Of a stretch of 64,000 nucleotides of DNA, positions 53,601-60,452 are shown piece after piece. Position numbers and translations under genes: made by a program. How positions within the stretch are numbered: position 1 is the stretch's first letter; each line of letters opens with the position of its first letter. The notes beneath the pieces were generated by a model. It was not told the DNA's origin. It worked only from the letters and a program-made list of their open reading frames with translations, and did not search any database. The stretch is from Paenibacillus sp. SC116. Lineage in GTDB: Bacteria; Bacillota; Bacilli; Paenibacillales; Paenibacillaceae. Location: positions 620,001 to 684,000 of the forward strand of contig NZ_JANIOF010000001.1 in NCBI RefSeq assembly GCF_024733555.1. Reading direction: 5' to 3'.

Positions 53601-54965
53601 GCACGCATCCCGAAACAGCCGGAGCGCGCGCACTACCCGATGTCAAGGCCGCAGCGCCGCCAATTTATGATGGAGCTGATCTCGGGCGAGGCAACGATGT
53701 ACCATGTGCCGTTCGCCGTGCATATGCAAGGCAAGCTCGATGTGGAGCGTCTGGAGGAAGCTTTCCTTACGATAATGCGCCGCCATGAATCGCTGAGAAC
53801 GACGTTCCATCACGAGGAGGACGAGTTCCGCCAGCGCGTGCATGCGGAACCGATATTTACGCTTGAACAGGGCGCCAGGCTGAGAATGGCGGCAGGCAAA
53901 CTGCTCGCGGAAGGCGGAGACGAAGGATTGTTCGGCGGCATCAGCGCGCTGATGGAGCGCTTTATCCGCCCGTTTGATCTCGGCCGTCTCCCGCTATTCC
54001 GAGCCGGTTTAATTCCACTTGGCGAGGAGCGCCATCTACTGCTGCTGGACCTTCATCATATTATTACCGACGGCGTCTCCGTCAGCGTCCTGCTACAGGA
54101 ACTGACTACATTATACGGCGGAGGCGAGCTTCCGGAGTTGGATATCCAGTATCGGGATTACACGGTATGGCAAGGAGAACAAATCGGCAACGAGGCCTAT
54201 ATAGGGCATGAGCGCTACTGGCTGGAGGCGTTCGAAGGGGAGCTTCCGACGCTTGATCTCAAGACGGCATCGCCAAGGTCAGAACTGCAAAACTTCGAGG
54301 GCGGTCTAATCAACTTCATACTGGATGAGGAGCTGTCGATCAAGATCAAGACGTTTGCGCGCGAGCGCAGTACGACGTTGTATACGGTGCTGCTCGGGGC
54401 TTATTCGATGCTGCTGAGCAAATGGAGCGGTGAGGAGGATATCATTATCGGAACGCCGGTAGCGGGACGCAATCATGCGGGGCTGGAAGGGTTGATCGGG
54501 ATGTTCGTCAATACGGTCGCAATTCGCAACTTCCCGGAATCGTACCGGACCGTTGGCGATTATTTGTCCGAGCTGCATGAGGATGTGCTGCGGGCGTTGG
54601 AGCACCAGAATTATCCGTTCGAGGATTTGGTACAAAAGCTCGGAATCGAACAGGACCGCAGCCGCAATCCACTATTCGATACGATGTTTATTTTGCAAAA
54701 TATCGATCGCGTCGCTTACCGTTCGGGCGGCATTGAATTCAACCCCAAGGAGTTCGATCCGGGCGTCAGCAAATTCGATTTAACACTTGAAGCGTCGGAG
54801 CAGGACGGCAGGCTCCGCTTTGCGCTGGAATATGCAAAAAGTCTTTTCCGCGAAGAGACTGCCCGGATGCTGGCGGATGATTATATGGCAATCCTACGCG
54901 CGCTGGTTGAAGACGGGGCAATGAAAAAAATCAGTGCTGTGCTTGCTGCTAGCAAACTTGATTGA
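44694..54965 (+). CDS. Hybrid KS-carrier / NRPS2 (trans-AT type) ending in a C domain
   Basis: 3423 residues; ATG after CTAGGAGGGGGAGGCGCC. KS at residues 30-455 with active site DTACSSS near 203, EAHGTGT near 335 and KTNIGHLD near 372; a KS-flanking segment (SLPTYPFDAHRCWVE) and no AT, KR or DH; carrier GGDSIIALK near 714; a Gly/Asn-rich linker about 765-810; C4 from 842 (HHIASDG); A4 1283-1775; PCP GGHSLKAA 1825; C5 from 1887 (HHIITDG); A5 2379-2870; PCP GGHSLKAA 2921; C6 2981-3423 (HHIITDG). Manual codes: A4 DVAYLGGICK, not assignable by me; A5 DIVQMGLVWK, close to the Gly code DILQLGLIWK. The chain gains a C2 unit (unreduced keto), residue X and Gly. No thioesterase or reductase: the terminal C domain must pass the chain to an amine or partner. 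AT activity is supplied in trans. Confidence 0.88.
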   Translation: MFQLDLLDTKKDTSGKKGRSGGSVSNVSLKDIAIVGISAKLPRAESHDAFWELLRSGKDLVGEFPDSRKEELKPYLRRMEAQYGSVSFFDGAYIEDISGFDYSFFRLSPKEASLMSPAQRLFLQTAWGALENAGYGGDAMHSSRTGVFIGYNGDALHDYKRIIEALDPEALSMAAPGNLSSMIPSRISYLLNLRGPAISVDTACSSSLVAVHLACQSIRSGECEAAIAGSVKINVLPLDTGIRLGIESSDNRAKTFDDSADGTGIGDGVIALLLKPLSRAQEDGDPIYAVIKGSAINQDGSSVGITAPNALAQEDVIARAWQDADIDPETITYMEAHGTGTSLGDPIEIDGLTRAFRRYTDKRQFCAIGSLKTNIGHLDHAAGITGLLKAILSLAHKQLPPTLHYRSPNRNISFVDSPVYVNDELTPWDTDGGARRCGVSAFGMSGTNCHVVLEEAPARLPSGHSDRVELFCLSAHSMTALEQLVLQMRDWTQQHHGDESSSLANLCYTLAVGRGAHRYRLAIAVSSWEDLAQTLHAAVESGLTDLALPNVRFGIADSATKGNMQQKPVPNEREMEALELGQRYVSGYEIDWKAIYRGQRRLRMSLPTYPFDAHRCWVEEARAGAVLPTPFAAWNGNSLGGDIPEELQQEMNETFARWQAALQRSGGMTSQRRQGIALTGERSGLEWEQHVADVWGELLGYDELPAMARFYELGGDSIIALKIVNRLSELAGVRIQAADLLGHADLPSFTALIERRIRESGAATAQRTNAQHDGQGADVGNGGHEVNGGYDGQVSNRGYGRQAVAGGVGFSEHVRPLTSQASGALADDRLEPIPKAASQEYYPVSSPQKRMYLQQQAMPDDRSYNLPECLHLDGAINADRLEAVLQAIVERHETLRTTFHVIEGEIRQRIHAAIPFRLIRMEADEAEADGVLQSLFRPFRLDTAPLLRAALLTLGPERHVLFLDMHHIASDGMSAGILLSDLMTLYQDGSLPPLPLQYKDYAVWQESKPLSGNAERYWREQCQREWPTLELPTDAPRPPVKSNRGETFDVYVEAGLMTAVRSLAAESSTTPFMVLLSAYYTFLAHYTGAEDIAVGTPIAGRTRRELEAIAGMFTGTLALRAYPRADKPFKVFLSEVKEMATGAYAHADYPFEEIAQWVDKRDASRSPLFDTMFIMQNLGIPNASSTGLSYRHQRFEHGTAKYDLMIQAVENGEELRLVVEYNADLFYRATAERFMRHYVQLLRSVTLRPDAALGEAEMLTEEERLHILALGRRKADFPTTRCLHDCFKEQAAAVPDLQAVSCGGKSMTYRELDHRTDALARTLRAKGVGHGSVVGIMAKRSIPMLTAMLAVMKAGGAYMPIDPHYPEERIRYMLEDSGAELVFADGVRSGAADGVPAILQVLDIADETLFSGGDDDAALRPQDAADPMYVIYTSGSTGQPKGVIVPHRSFYNFGHSLRSFFEGQYGERDRCLSLTNISFDVSVAELFMPLMFGACTVLYPEPKLLDPRRIAEVIAEERITFAYLPPSLLKEVARLLEQSASAITLNKMLVGVEPIQDGTLEQYTKLNPEIRIINGYGPTEATICSNMYTYKPGAYRGGYVPIGEPMHNVEIYIFGYGGQLAPINAAGELYIAGSGLADGYVNKPDLTDERFLPHPYREGHFMYRTGDIAKWLPDGNAMYVDRADQQVKIRGVRIEMNEVRSQLISLPEVEDAVVVVREQASGDKELCAYVVASDKLSSREWRRRLKDKLPEAMIPAYITAIDAIPLTPNGKVDRRALPEPEFGLRERGELELPRDEMEERVAAIWEEVLDDTAGPIGIHDDFFELGGHSLKAAILASKLQQATGALVPLSLIFELTSIAEMAAWLKDQDGTAAAAEPIPKAKRREWYPMSRAQRRQYMMQMLAGDATMYHVPFALRLQGRLDVARLEDAFTALIGRHESLRTTFQMTKDEFRQMVHPPYAFKLEKLDPAAFTGNEALPLDGAKVTRLMEVFQRPFHLGKLPLLRAGLLRLNEEDHLLLLDIHHIITDGVSSGLLVNELSQLYAGQALPELRVQYSDYAAWQEAGFANAAYADDERYWMEVFEGKLSVLELPTDRPRPSLPSYKGRRHSFRLDAQTTTEARKLAREAKTTLYTVLLSAFAAMLARYSGQAEVIVGTPAAGRDHADTHGMIGMFVNTLALRTRPERNKTVRAYLAELHNHVVEALSHQTYPFEELVEGLKADGDRSRNPLFDAMFVLQNMDRAVMEAGSLVFREVPFEAGTSKFDLTVEAVEREAEIELQLEYATDLFHEETARRMAESYTVLVREMCKSRDRTVGELELMSESERGQMLAQLVGGGMTVQVASRERSDGRMEIRAEKDMTDPQGFAVAASVQATAEWTGFVQEVERQAARTPDAAAIHFGLETVTYAELNERANRLAHSLRAKGVGPERIVALMASRSPQLLVGILGVLKAGGAYVAIDPAYPKERIDWMLEDCGEALLLTEKAYAGVVTRAVAEWYLDDPELYSADRGNPECVHKPHHLAYVLYTSGSTGRPKGVMIEHRGLAHFISGFRNRIPFEKGQSILSMASASFDIFVVENLLPLTMGMRVVLANEEERGDAALLQGLIDTHSVDVLQITPSRFKWWMNQRDETDGLQKLRILMIGAEPLTADVLGRLRAATGAKLFNLYGPTETTVWTSIREVTEGEDISIGTPIEGSVMMVLDEGLKLQPTGVTGEICIGGPGVGRGYLSHPEWDVAFVPNPYASGERMYRTGDLGRRLENGEFAYAGRRDFQVKIRGHRIEIGEIEQLLLRHEQVKETVVTAFQEEDGEYALCAYVVMQNAAAAAADQGGASPSGRLTRQLREYLGDKLPSYMVPAFMVVLNEIPLTPTGKIDRRALPMPGPADAGIRELVPLSTDTEHKLAEIWKELLGTDTISAKDSFFELGGHSLKAAGMVSRIAERFGIQMPLRDIFMNPTLEGLAAHLDTSGTEAAARIPKQPERAHYPMSRPQRRQFMMELISGEATMYHVPFAVHMQGKLDVERLEEAFLTIMRRHESLRTTFHHEEDEFRQRVHAEPIFTLEQGARLRMAAGKLLAEGGDEGLFGGISALMERFIRPFDLGRLPLFRAGLIPLGEERHLLLLDLHHIITDGVSVSVLLQELTTLYGGGELPELDIQYRDYTVWQGEQIGNEAYIGHERYWLEAFEGELPTLDLKTASPRSELQNFEGGLINFILDEELSIKIKTFARERSTTLYTVLLGAYSMLLSKWSGEEDIIIGTPVAGRNHAGLEGLIGMFVNTVAIRNFPESYRTVGDYLSELHEDVLRALEHQNYPFEDLVQKLGIEQDRSRNPLFDTMFILQNIDRVAYRSGGIEFNPKEFDPGVSKFDLTLEASEQDGRLRFALEYAKSLFREETARMLADDYMAILRALVEDGAMKKISAVLAASKLD

Positions 54966-54998
54966 ACCAACATTTTTAGCCTAAGGAGGCGGCGAACG

Positions 54999-55970
54999 AT
55001 GAAGCTGTCGATGGAAAGGAAACCGTTTAACGAGTTTTGGATGAACTGCATGCTGAACCAGGCATTTTCTATTGCGGTGTCGGTGGAGCCCAGCTACAGG
55101 GATGCGGCATATTTGAACATTTACCGTTACTATCCTTGGGAGGCCGCAACGGACAAGGACTTTCGCTATCCGACAATTGACACGCTGTATTATTTAGACG
55201 ATCCGGCTAGATTCCCGCTGTCGCATGTATTCTGTTATATCGAGCCCGGTCATTTCCGCAGCAAGGAGACGGTACCGGAGGAAATCAGGGCGATGCTTGC
55301 CGGGGGACGCAATTTGAGCGTAAACGTCGATCTGTATGACTGGTTGCCAGGCAGCATGGCCTGGAAAAAGTTCCATTGGTATCATTATTCGCTGTTTAAC
55401 GGATACGACAAGGAGCGAGGCACTTTCTACGTCATTGACGATACGCTTGCGGGCTATGAGGAGCACGAGGTGCCGGAGGAAAGGCTGCTCAAGGCGTACG
55501 GCAACTCGGAATACAACGTGAACCCGGACTATTTGGGCCCTGCCTTCTACGTATACAACCTGCAGGAAAAGGTCCAGCCCTACGAGTTGAAGCTGGCTGA
55601 AGTGGTGGAAAATGCGGAGCGGCTGGTGAGGGAGCTTGGCGAGTTCTCAATCGAGGGCATGTGGAATGTAGATTCCGACCCGGAGAAGAGGCAAGCGCAT
55701 TTGACCTATGGCCTTGTCGGCGTCAACATCATTTGCAACCGACATATCGCCAACATGTCGCTGCTCCGCTCCATGCGGGAGAAGAGTCTGATCGACGAAG
55801 CCTTGTTCGAGTCGCTGTCCGGTCAGCTTGGCGCAGTGAAGGATGGTTGGGATCTGGTGAAGGACCGCTTTGTGACAGGAGACTTCGAACGCGGTAGAGA
55901 GCTGGTACTGGCAGATGATTTGTTCGCAAAAGAAAAGGTGTTCTGGACCACGCTGGTCGCCGGCGCGTAA
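54999..55970 (+). CDS. BtrH-like N-terminal domain protein, possible acyltransferase
   Basis: 323 residues; ATG after CTAAGGAGGCGGCGAACG. The N-terminus FNEFWMNCMLNQAFSIAVSV resembles BtrH_N-type proteins (butirosin H, which transfers an acyl chain from a carrier protein to an amine of its acceptor). A Cys near residue 14, then WYHYSLFNGYDKERGTFYVI with a His, and a following DD, are compatible with a papain-like triad. The C-terminal 100 residues are helical. It follows the terminal C domain by 33 bases, so a role in chain release or amine capture is plausible. Family assignment is tentative. Confidence 0.5.
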   Translation: MKLSMERKPFNEFWMNCMLNQAFSIAVSVEPSYRDAAYLNIYRYYPWEAATDKDFRYPTIDTLYYLDDPARFPLSHVFCYIEPGHFRSKETVPEEIRAMLAGGRNLSVNVDLYDWLPGSMAWKKFHWYHYSLFNGYDKERGTFYVIDDTLAGYEEHEVPEERLLKAYGNSEYNVNPDYLGPAFYVYNLQEKVQPYELKLAEVVENAERLVRELGEFSIEGMWNVDSDPEKRQAHLTYGLVGVNIICNRHIANMSLLRSMREKSLIDEALFESLSGQLGAVKDGWDLVKDRFVTGDFERGRELVLADDLFAKEKVFWTTLVAGA

Positions 55971-56010
55971 AGGCCGTTTAAGTCAACATGTTACTCGGGA
56001 GGCGGGCGTT

Positions 56011-56727
56011 TTGACGATATCTTTAATTTGCTTGCCCTATGCAGGCGGCTCTGCACAAGTGTACAGGCGCTGGACGAACCAGTTGCATCCTGGCGTGCGT
56101 CTGGTGCCGGCCGAACTGGCGGGCAGAGGAAGCCGCATGGGCGAGCCATTCTATGCGGACGTGGCGGAGGCCGTGCGGGATTTGCTGCCGCTGGTGCTGG
56201 AGACGGCGCGTGGCTCCGATTCCTATGCTTTATTCGGCCACAGCATGGGCAGCCTGCTTGGTTATGAACTGCTGCATACGCTGCGTGAGGAAGGATTCCC
56301 GCAGCCTAGGGCAGCCTTCCTCTCAGGCAGAGGGGCGCCGCATTGCGAGCAGGAGGAGGCTCGCCAGACCCATATGCTTCCGGATGATGAATTTCTCGAA
56401 GAACTGAAACGGCTCGGCGGCATGCCGAGCGAGCTGTTCCATCATCGGGAGCTGCTGAATATGTTTATGCCGATCCTTAGAGCCGACTTCAAGCTTGTCG
56501 GCGAATACGAGCATGGGATGCGGCCGCCGCTGCCGCTCCGGCTCACCATCTTGAGCGGCAAAGATGATAGCTCCGTCAAAGGCCCGCTCGTTGAATGGGA
56601 GCGTTATGCGACGGGAGGATGCGAACTGATGCTGTTTGAGGGCGGACATTTTTTCCTGCATGAACGGGAACATGAAGTTGTAGCCATGATAAACAAAATG
56701 CTTACCGAGGCGCCTGCCCCGATCTGA
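56011..56727 (+). CDS. Type II thioesterase
   Basis: TTG 56011 is preferred (GGGAGGCGGGC upstream); the open frame reaches back to 55915 inside the previous gene. 238 residues. LICLPYAGGSAQVYRRW is the family start; nucleophile elbow GHSMGS near residue 77; Asp in LSGKDDSSVKG and His in FEGGHFFLHE complete the triad. Type II thioesterases clear misprimed carrier proteins in NRPS and PKS clusters. Size and motifs match the GrsT/SrfAD class. It does not replace a release thioesterase. Confidence 0.9.
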   Translation: MTISLICLPYAGGSAQVYRRWTNQLHPGVRLVPAELAGRGSRMGEPFYADVAEAVRDLLPLVLETARGSDSYALFGHSMGSLLGYELLHTLREEGFPQPRAAFLSGRGAPHCEQEEARQTHMLPDDEFLEELKRLGGMPSELFHHRELLNMFMPILRADFKLVGEYEHGMRPPLPLRLTILSGKDDSSVKGPLVEWERYATGGCELMLFEGGHFFLHEREHEVVAMINKMLTEAPAPI

Positions 56728-56748
56728 CTCTGAGGAGCGTGATGGAAG

Positions 56749-58026
56749 ATGCTGAACAAACATGCGATATGGTTTCCCGGTCAAGGCTCACAGCGCGTTG
56801 GAATGGGAAAAGCGTTGAGCGAGCGGTATGCGGTTGTCAAGGCGACGATAGAGGAAGCGAACGAGGCGCTGGGCATGCGCCTTGACAACCTGATGTTTGA
56901 GGGACCAATGCCGGAGCTGACACGGACAGACAATGCCCAGCCCGCCATTCTTGCGCTTGGCGTGGCAATGTACCGCGTCTACAGCCGGGAATGGGGATAC
57001 CTGCCTGCGGTGGCTGCCGGCCATAGTCTGGGCGAGATTACGGCTTTAACTTGCGCGGGGGCCATAACGTTACCGGATGCGCTCCGGCTCGTACGCCGCC
57101 GCGGCGAGCTAATGCAAAGGGCCGTCGCGGCGGGGATCGGCACGATGGCCGCCGTGAACGGACCGAGTCCCGATGTTGTAGCCAAAGTATGCTTGGAAAC
57201 AAGCGCAGCCTGTGCGGAAGGCAGCCGTATTGTTGTGGTATCGAATATAAATTCAGAGCGGCAAACGGTCATTTCGGGACACAATGAGGCCGTCCATGAA
57301 GCGTCCGAAAGACTTTCCGCCCATGGGGCGGCAGTTATTCCACTGCAGGTTAGCGCGCCGTTCCATAGCCCGTTGATGGTGCCGGCGGCGGTGGAATTTG
57401 CCGAAGTGCTGAGTTGTGTCTCGTTTGGCGAAATGAATTTTCCCGTCGTTTCCTCTTTGACGGGTTTGCCTTACGGGAATACGGCAGAGATCGCGGGTAT
57501 GCTGGCAAGGGGATTGACGGACCTCGTCAATTGGCCCGCCGTCCTTACATTTCTGAAGAGCATGGGCATTGCCGCTGCCGTCGAAATGGGTCCGGGCTAT
57601 GTATTGAAACGGCTGGCTCCAACGGCACTGCGCGTATTTGCTTTTGACGACAAGGAGGATGAGGCGCATCTGTTTGCCGCAAGCCGGCAGACGGACGCTT
57701 ATTCCATTGAACTGCTTAATCGTTGTCTGGCTATCGCCACTTGCGTCCGCAACCGCAACTGGAACACAGCCGAATATGAACAAGGCGTCGCTTCGCCTTA
57801 CCGCGGTGTGCAGCAGTTAGTCGATCGGCTGCGGGAGACGGGAGAGCAAGTGGAAGAGGCGCATGTTCGGCAAGCGCTGGCGATGCTGGAATCGGTGTTT
57901 CGCACCAAAGGCTCTTCCGCCGAAGAGCAGGAGCGGCGGCTCGCAAGGCTGCGCGACGAGTTCGACCTTCCCAGCTTGCCAGGCGTTTCTCCTGCCGAGC
58001 GATCATACGCGGGCAGTCTATTATAG
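56749..58026 (+). CDS. Trans-acting malonyl-CoA acyltransferase (FabD-like)
   Basis: 425 residues; ATG after GAGGAGCGTGATGGAAG. Oxyanion GQGSQ (WFPGQGSQRVGMGK), nucleophile GHSLGEIT near residue 92, an APFHSPLM motif that fits malonyl selectivity, and active-site surroundings TDNAQPAIL, where FabD has TxxTQPAL. The C-terminal third (about 300-425) after MGPGYVLKRL has an extra helical part not found in FabD; a discrete docking or oligomerisation extension is likely. It charges the KS-module carrier in NRPS2, which has no AT of its own. Confidence 0.9.
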   Translation: MLNKHAIWFPGQGSQRVGMGKALSERYAVVKATIEEANEALGMRLDNLMFEGPMPELTRTDNAQPAILALGVAMYRVYSREWGYLPAVAAGHSLGEITALTCAGAITLPDALRLVRRRGELMQRAVAAGIGTMAAVNGPSPDVVAKVCLETSAACAEGSRIVVVSNINSERQTVISGHNEAVHEASERLSAHGAAVIPLQVSAPFHSPLMVPAAVEFAEVLSCVSFGEMNFPVVSSLTGLPYGNTAEIAGMLARGLTDLVNWPAVLTFLKSMGIAAAVEMGPGYVLKRLAPTALRVFAFDDKEDEAHLFAASRQTDAYSIELLNRCLAIATCVRNRNWNTAEYEQGVASPYRGVQQLVDRLRETGEQVEEAHVRQALAMLESVFRTKGSSAEEQERRLARLRDEFDLPSLPGVSPAERSYAGSLL

Positions 58027-58040
58027 GAAGGAGCGGAGGC

Positions 58041-59408
58041 ATGGGTATCCGGCTGGCCAATGACGAGTTTGAACAGGAGGGAGTCGAGCGCCCTGCGAAG
58101 CTGCCGTCTCCCGTGGAGATTTTGCAAGCATTGATCCGCTTCAATACAACAAATCCGCCGGGCGAGGAAGCCGCATGCATCATGTATATTCAGCAACTAC
58201 TTGAGGATGCGGGCATTGAGACGCGCATTGAAGCGCTTGATCCAGCCCGTCCCAATTTGCTGGCCAGGTTGAAGGGCAGTGGAGAAGCACCGCCGCTGCT
58301 GTTGTACGGGCATGTCGACGTTGTTGGTGTCGACATGCAAGCTTGGAGTCGCGACCCGTTTGGGGGCGACATCCACGACGGCTTCGTCTGGGGTCGGGGC
58401 GCTCTTGACATGAAAGGCGGCGTGGCGATGCTCGTATCGGCTTTCCTCCGCGCGCATGTCCGCAAGCTGCCGCTCCGAGGAGATCTCATTCTGGCGATTG
58501 TCAGCGACGAGGAAGCAGGGGGCGAATACGGGGCTTCCTTCCTGGTCGAGCGGCATGCGGATTATTTTGCGGGCGTCAAGTATGCGCTCGGCGAATTCGG
58601 CGGCTTTACGTTTCATGCCCTAGGGAAAACCTTTTATCCGATTATGGTGGCGGAGAAACAGCTATGTTGGCTCAAAGCGACGATTCGAGGAGATGGAGGC
58701 CACGGATCCATGGGTAATTCGGGAGCCGACTGTATGGCGCAATTGGGGAATATGCTTCAATCGCTTAGCAGTAATAAGCTGCCGATACGTGTTGCACCAG
58801 CGGCCCGGTTAATGATTGAGGGAATGGCCACCACACTGCCGCTGCTGCCGGCGATGCTGCTGAGAGGGCTGCTGCGTCCCTGCTTAAGCGGCCTCATCCT
58901 GAAGCTGCTGGGAGAAAAGGGAGGGACGTTCACCCCGCTTCTGCGTAATACAGTCAGCGCGACCGTCGTTCGCGGCGGCGAGAAAATCAACGTTCATCCA
59001 AGCGAGATTACGGTTGAGCTGGACGGCCGAACGCTGCCGGGCGTCACGCCGCAGCAATTTATGGACGAGCTGCGCCGATTCGCGATTCATGATTCGATCG
59101 AGCTGGAAGTACTGCGCCATGACCCATGCACCGCAGTTCCCGACATGGGGTTATTCGGTTTGCTGTCCGATGTACTGAAAGAAGCAGATAAGGAGGCCGT
59201 ACCGGTGCCGATGCTGCTGCCCGGAGGGACGGACGGTAGATGGTTTGCAAGGCTCGGCATCCAAACCTACGGTTTCCTGCCAATGCCGCTGCCAAAGGAC
59301 ATGCAGTTTACCAAACTGATTCATGCCGCGGATGAACGAATTCCTGTAGCAGCGATCAGGTTCGGCACGGATACGATTTACCGAGTGCTGGAGCGGTACG
59401 GTGTATAG
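58041..59408 (+). CDS. M20-family metallohydrolase (ArgE/DapE/ACY1-like)
   Basis: 455 residues; ATG after GAAGGAGCGGAGGC. Metal ligands: YGHVDVV with GRGALDMKGG (the Asp bridging two zincs), the catalytic pair VSDEEAGGEYG, GGHGSMGN, and the late His in LIHAADERIP. Layout is catalytic domain, dimerisation domain about 190-310, catalytic domain. Family members cut N-acyl amino acids or short peptides. Last gene of the biosynthetic locus, so it could trim a prodrug tail, release an N-acyl group, or detoxify the product. Which one cannot be told from sequence. Confidence 0.85.
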   Translation: MGIRLANDEFEQEGVERPAKLPSPVEILQALIRFNTTNPPGEEAACIMYIQQLLEDAGIETRIEALDPARPNLLARLKGSGEAPPLLLYGHVDVVGVDMQAWSRDPFGGDIHDGFVWGRGALDMKGGVAMLVSAFLRAHVRKLPLRGDLILAIVSDEEAGGEYGASFLVERHADYFAGVKYALGEFGGFTFHALGKTFYPIMVAEKQLCWLKATIRGDGGHGSMGNSGADCMAQLGNMLQSLSSNKLPIRVAPAARLMIEGMATTLPLLPAMLLRGLLRPCLSGLILKLLGEKGGTFTPLLRNTVSATVVRGGEKINVHPSEITVELDGRTLPGVTPQQFMDELRRFAIHDSIELEVLRHDPCTAVPDMGLFGLLSDVLKEADKEAVPVPMLLPGGTDGRWFARLGIQTYGFLPMPLPKDMQFTKLIHAADERIPVAAIRFGTDTIYRVLERYGV

Positions 59409-59457
59409 CCATGATGTCTTTTAAAATGTTCTGAATACTCGCATTTACAATTTTATT

Positions 59458-59496
59458 AGCGCTTGAAATGGTCATTCGCATTTCAAGCGCTTTTTC
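59458..59496 (+). terminator. Terminator at the end of the NRPS/PKS locus
   Basis: AGCGCTTGAAATG (59458-59470) with CATTTCAAGCGCT (59479-59491), a perfect 13-bp stem and 8-base loop, then TTTTCAT. Confidence 0.9.
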
Positions 59497-59836
59497 ATAT
59501 TTGGAGGCCGACTGATCTTTTACATATTTGTGAAAGAAAATATAGTATTTTCTAAGAGTTTAGAAGCCAAATTTCACATTTTACTGTACTGTAACTTATC
59601 TTTGTTATTATGAACTGTGACAAGGTGCTAATCGCTTGGAAGGGATTAGAAATTATTGGATAGAATAATTATGAAGATGATGAGGTAATAAATTTGTACG
59701 CATAAGGAGATAAAACTATGGCAGAAAACAAATATTGGTTTTGAGCCAGCAGGACATGGTTTCGGCCTTGACACAAATAAACGGTGGGCTATATCATAAA
59801 ATCTGTAAGTATATCAATGTAAAGGGTGTGGTACTT
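59497..59836 (+). other. Intergenic with a short frameshifted ORF
   Basis: CATAAGGAGATAAAACT precedes ATG 59718, which encodes only MAENKYWF before TGA. The adjacent frame continues EPAGHGFGLDTNKRWAIS, so this may be the broken start of a small protein. No other gene is seen. Confidence 0.4.
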
Positions 59837-60013
59837 TTGAAAAGTTCAAGCTCCCAATCTTTTTCCACAAGCTTATTGTTAAGTGTTTTACTATTATTTT
59901 TGATGATTTCTATTAGTATCATCTTTACTACAGATGCTGGAGTGAAGCATACTGAAACTGGAAATCCATTATTTATTGCATCAGACAGACAAACGGGTAC
60001 AGTTAAAATCTAA
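59837..60013 (+). CDS. Small single-helix membrane protein
   Basis: TTG 59837 lies 8 bases after AAAGGGTG; the longer frame to 59735 has no ribosome site. 58 residues: polar start KSSSSQSF, one strongly hydrophobic helix (LLLSVLLLFLMISISIIF), and a polar tail TTDAGVKHTETGNPLF. Unknown. It could be a signal-anchored or signal-peptide-like small protein. Followed by its own terminator. Confidence 0.45.
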   Translation: MKSSSSQSFSTSLLLSVLLLFLMISISIIFTTDAGVKHTETGNPLFIASDRQTGTVKI

Positions 60014-60024
60014 TATACGTATTG

Positions 60025-60051
60025 AAAAAGAGGGACTGAGTCCCTCTTTTT
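60025..60051. terminator. Intrinsic terminator
   Basis: AAAAAGAGGGA (60025-60035) with TCCCTCTTTTT (60041-60051), a 5-base loop. Works on either strand. Confidence 0.85.
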
Positions 60052-60289
60052 GTACTTCAAGGGGCTTACATTGTTTATTTGTTAAGAGATAATAAGGTTG
60101 TAGACTACGAGCCTTGACATGAAGGGGTTTTCCTCCATCAAATTTGCTAACCACCACGAAATAAAAATTAAACTGAAGATCATAAAGAACCGCGCCGCTG
60201 ATCCTATCAGAGTAGCTGTTAACATGAGCGAGAGGCGACGGAGACTTCACTTGCTAAAAAGGATAGATAACCAATGGTTAATATTGACA

Positions 60290-60318
60290 TTGACAATTAT
60301 ATGTTTTTTCAAAATAAT
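60290..60318 (+). promoter_or_regulatory. Promoter of the codBA leader
   Basis: TTGACA (60290-60295, perfect) and AATAAT (60313-60318) with a 17-bp spacer. It lies 26 bases before the PyrR site and 224 bases before codB. Confidence 0.65.
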
Positions 60319-60343
60319 AGAATGTAATTGAATACTGGTACCT

Positions 60344-60382
60344 TTAAATCAGTCCAGAGAGGCTGGCAAGGGAAGCGGATTT
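60344..60382 (+). promoter_or_regulatory. PyrR-binding loop (pyrimidine attenuator) in the codBA leader
   Basis: The segment TTTAAATCAGTCCAGAGAGG from 60344, followed by CTGGCAAGGGAAGCGGAT, holds the conserved CAGTCCAGAGAGGCT core of PyrR anti-antiterminator stems in Bacillus pyr leaders. UMP-bound PyrR stabilises this stem and lets the downstream terminator form. A terminator stem follows at 60453-60498. It indicates that cytosine salvage is repressed by pyrimidine sufficiency. Confidence 0.85.
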
Positions 60383-60452
60383 ATTTAATCACGCGTATAT
60401 CAGGGCATATTCCGTCAGGAATGCTCTGCTTCTACGCGCGGTTTATGATGAA

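Larger units (their letters stand above)
29452..59408 (+). other. Hybrid NRPS/trans-AT PKS biosynthetic locus
   Basis: All genes face the same way with short gaps or overlaps: panD, NRPS1, three CPBP proteins, KS-NRPS2, BtrH-like, type II thioesterase, acyltransferase and M20 hydrolase, ending at the terminator 59458-59496. No 4'-phosphopantetheinyl transferase, ABC exporter or dedicated regulator is visible inside, so activation and export must come from elsewhere. The block is visibly GC-richer than both flanks. Confidence 0.85.
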
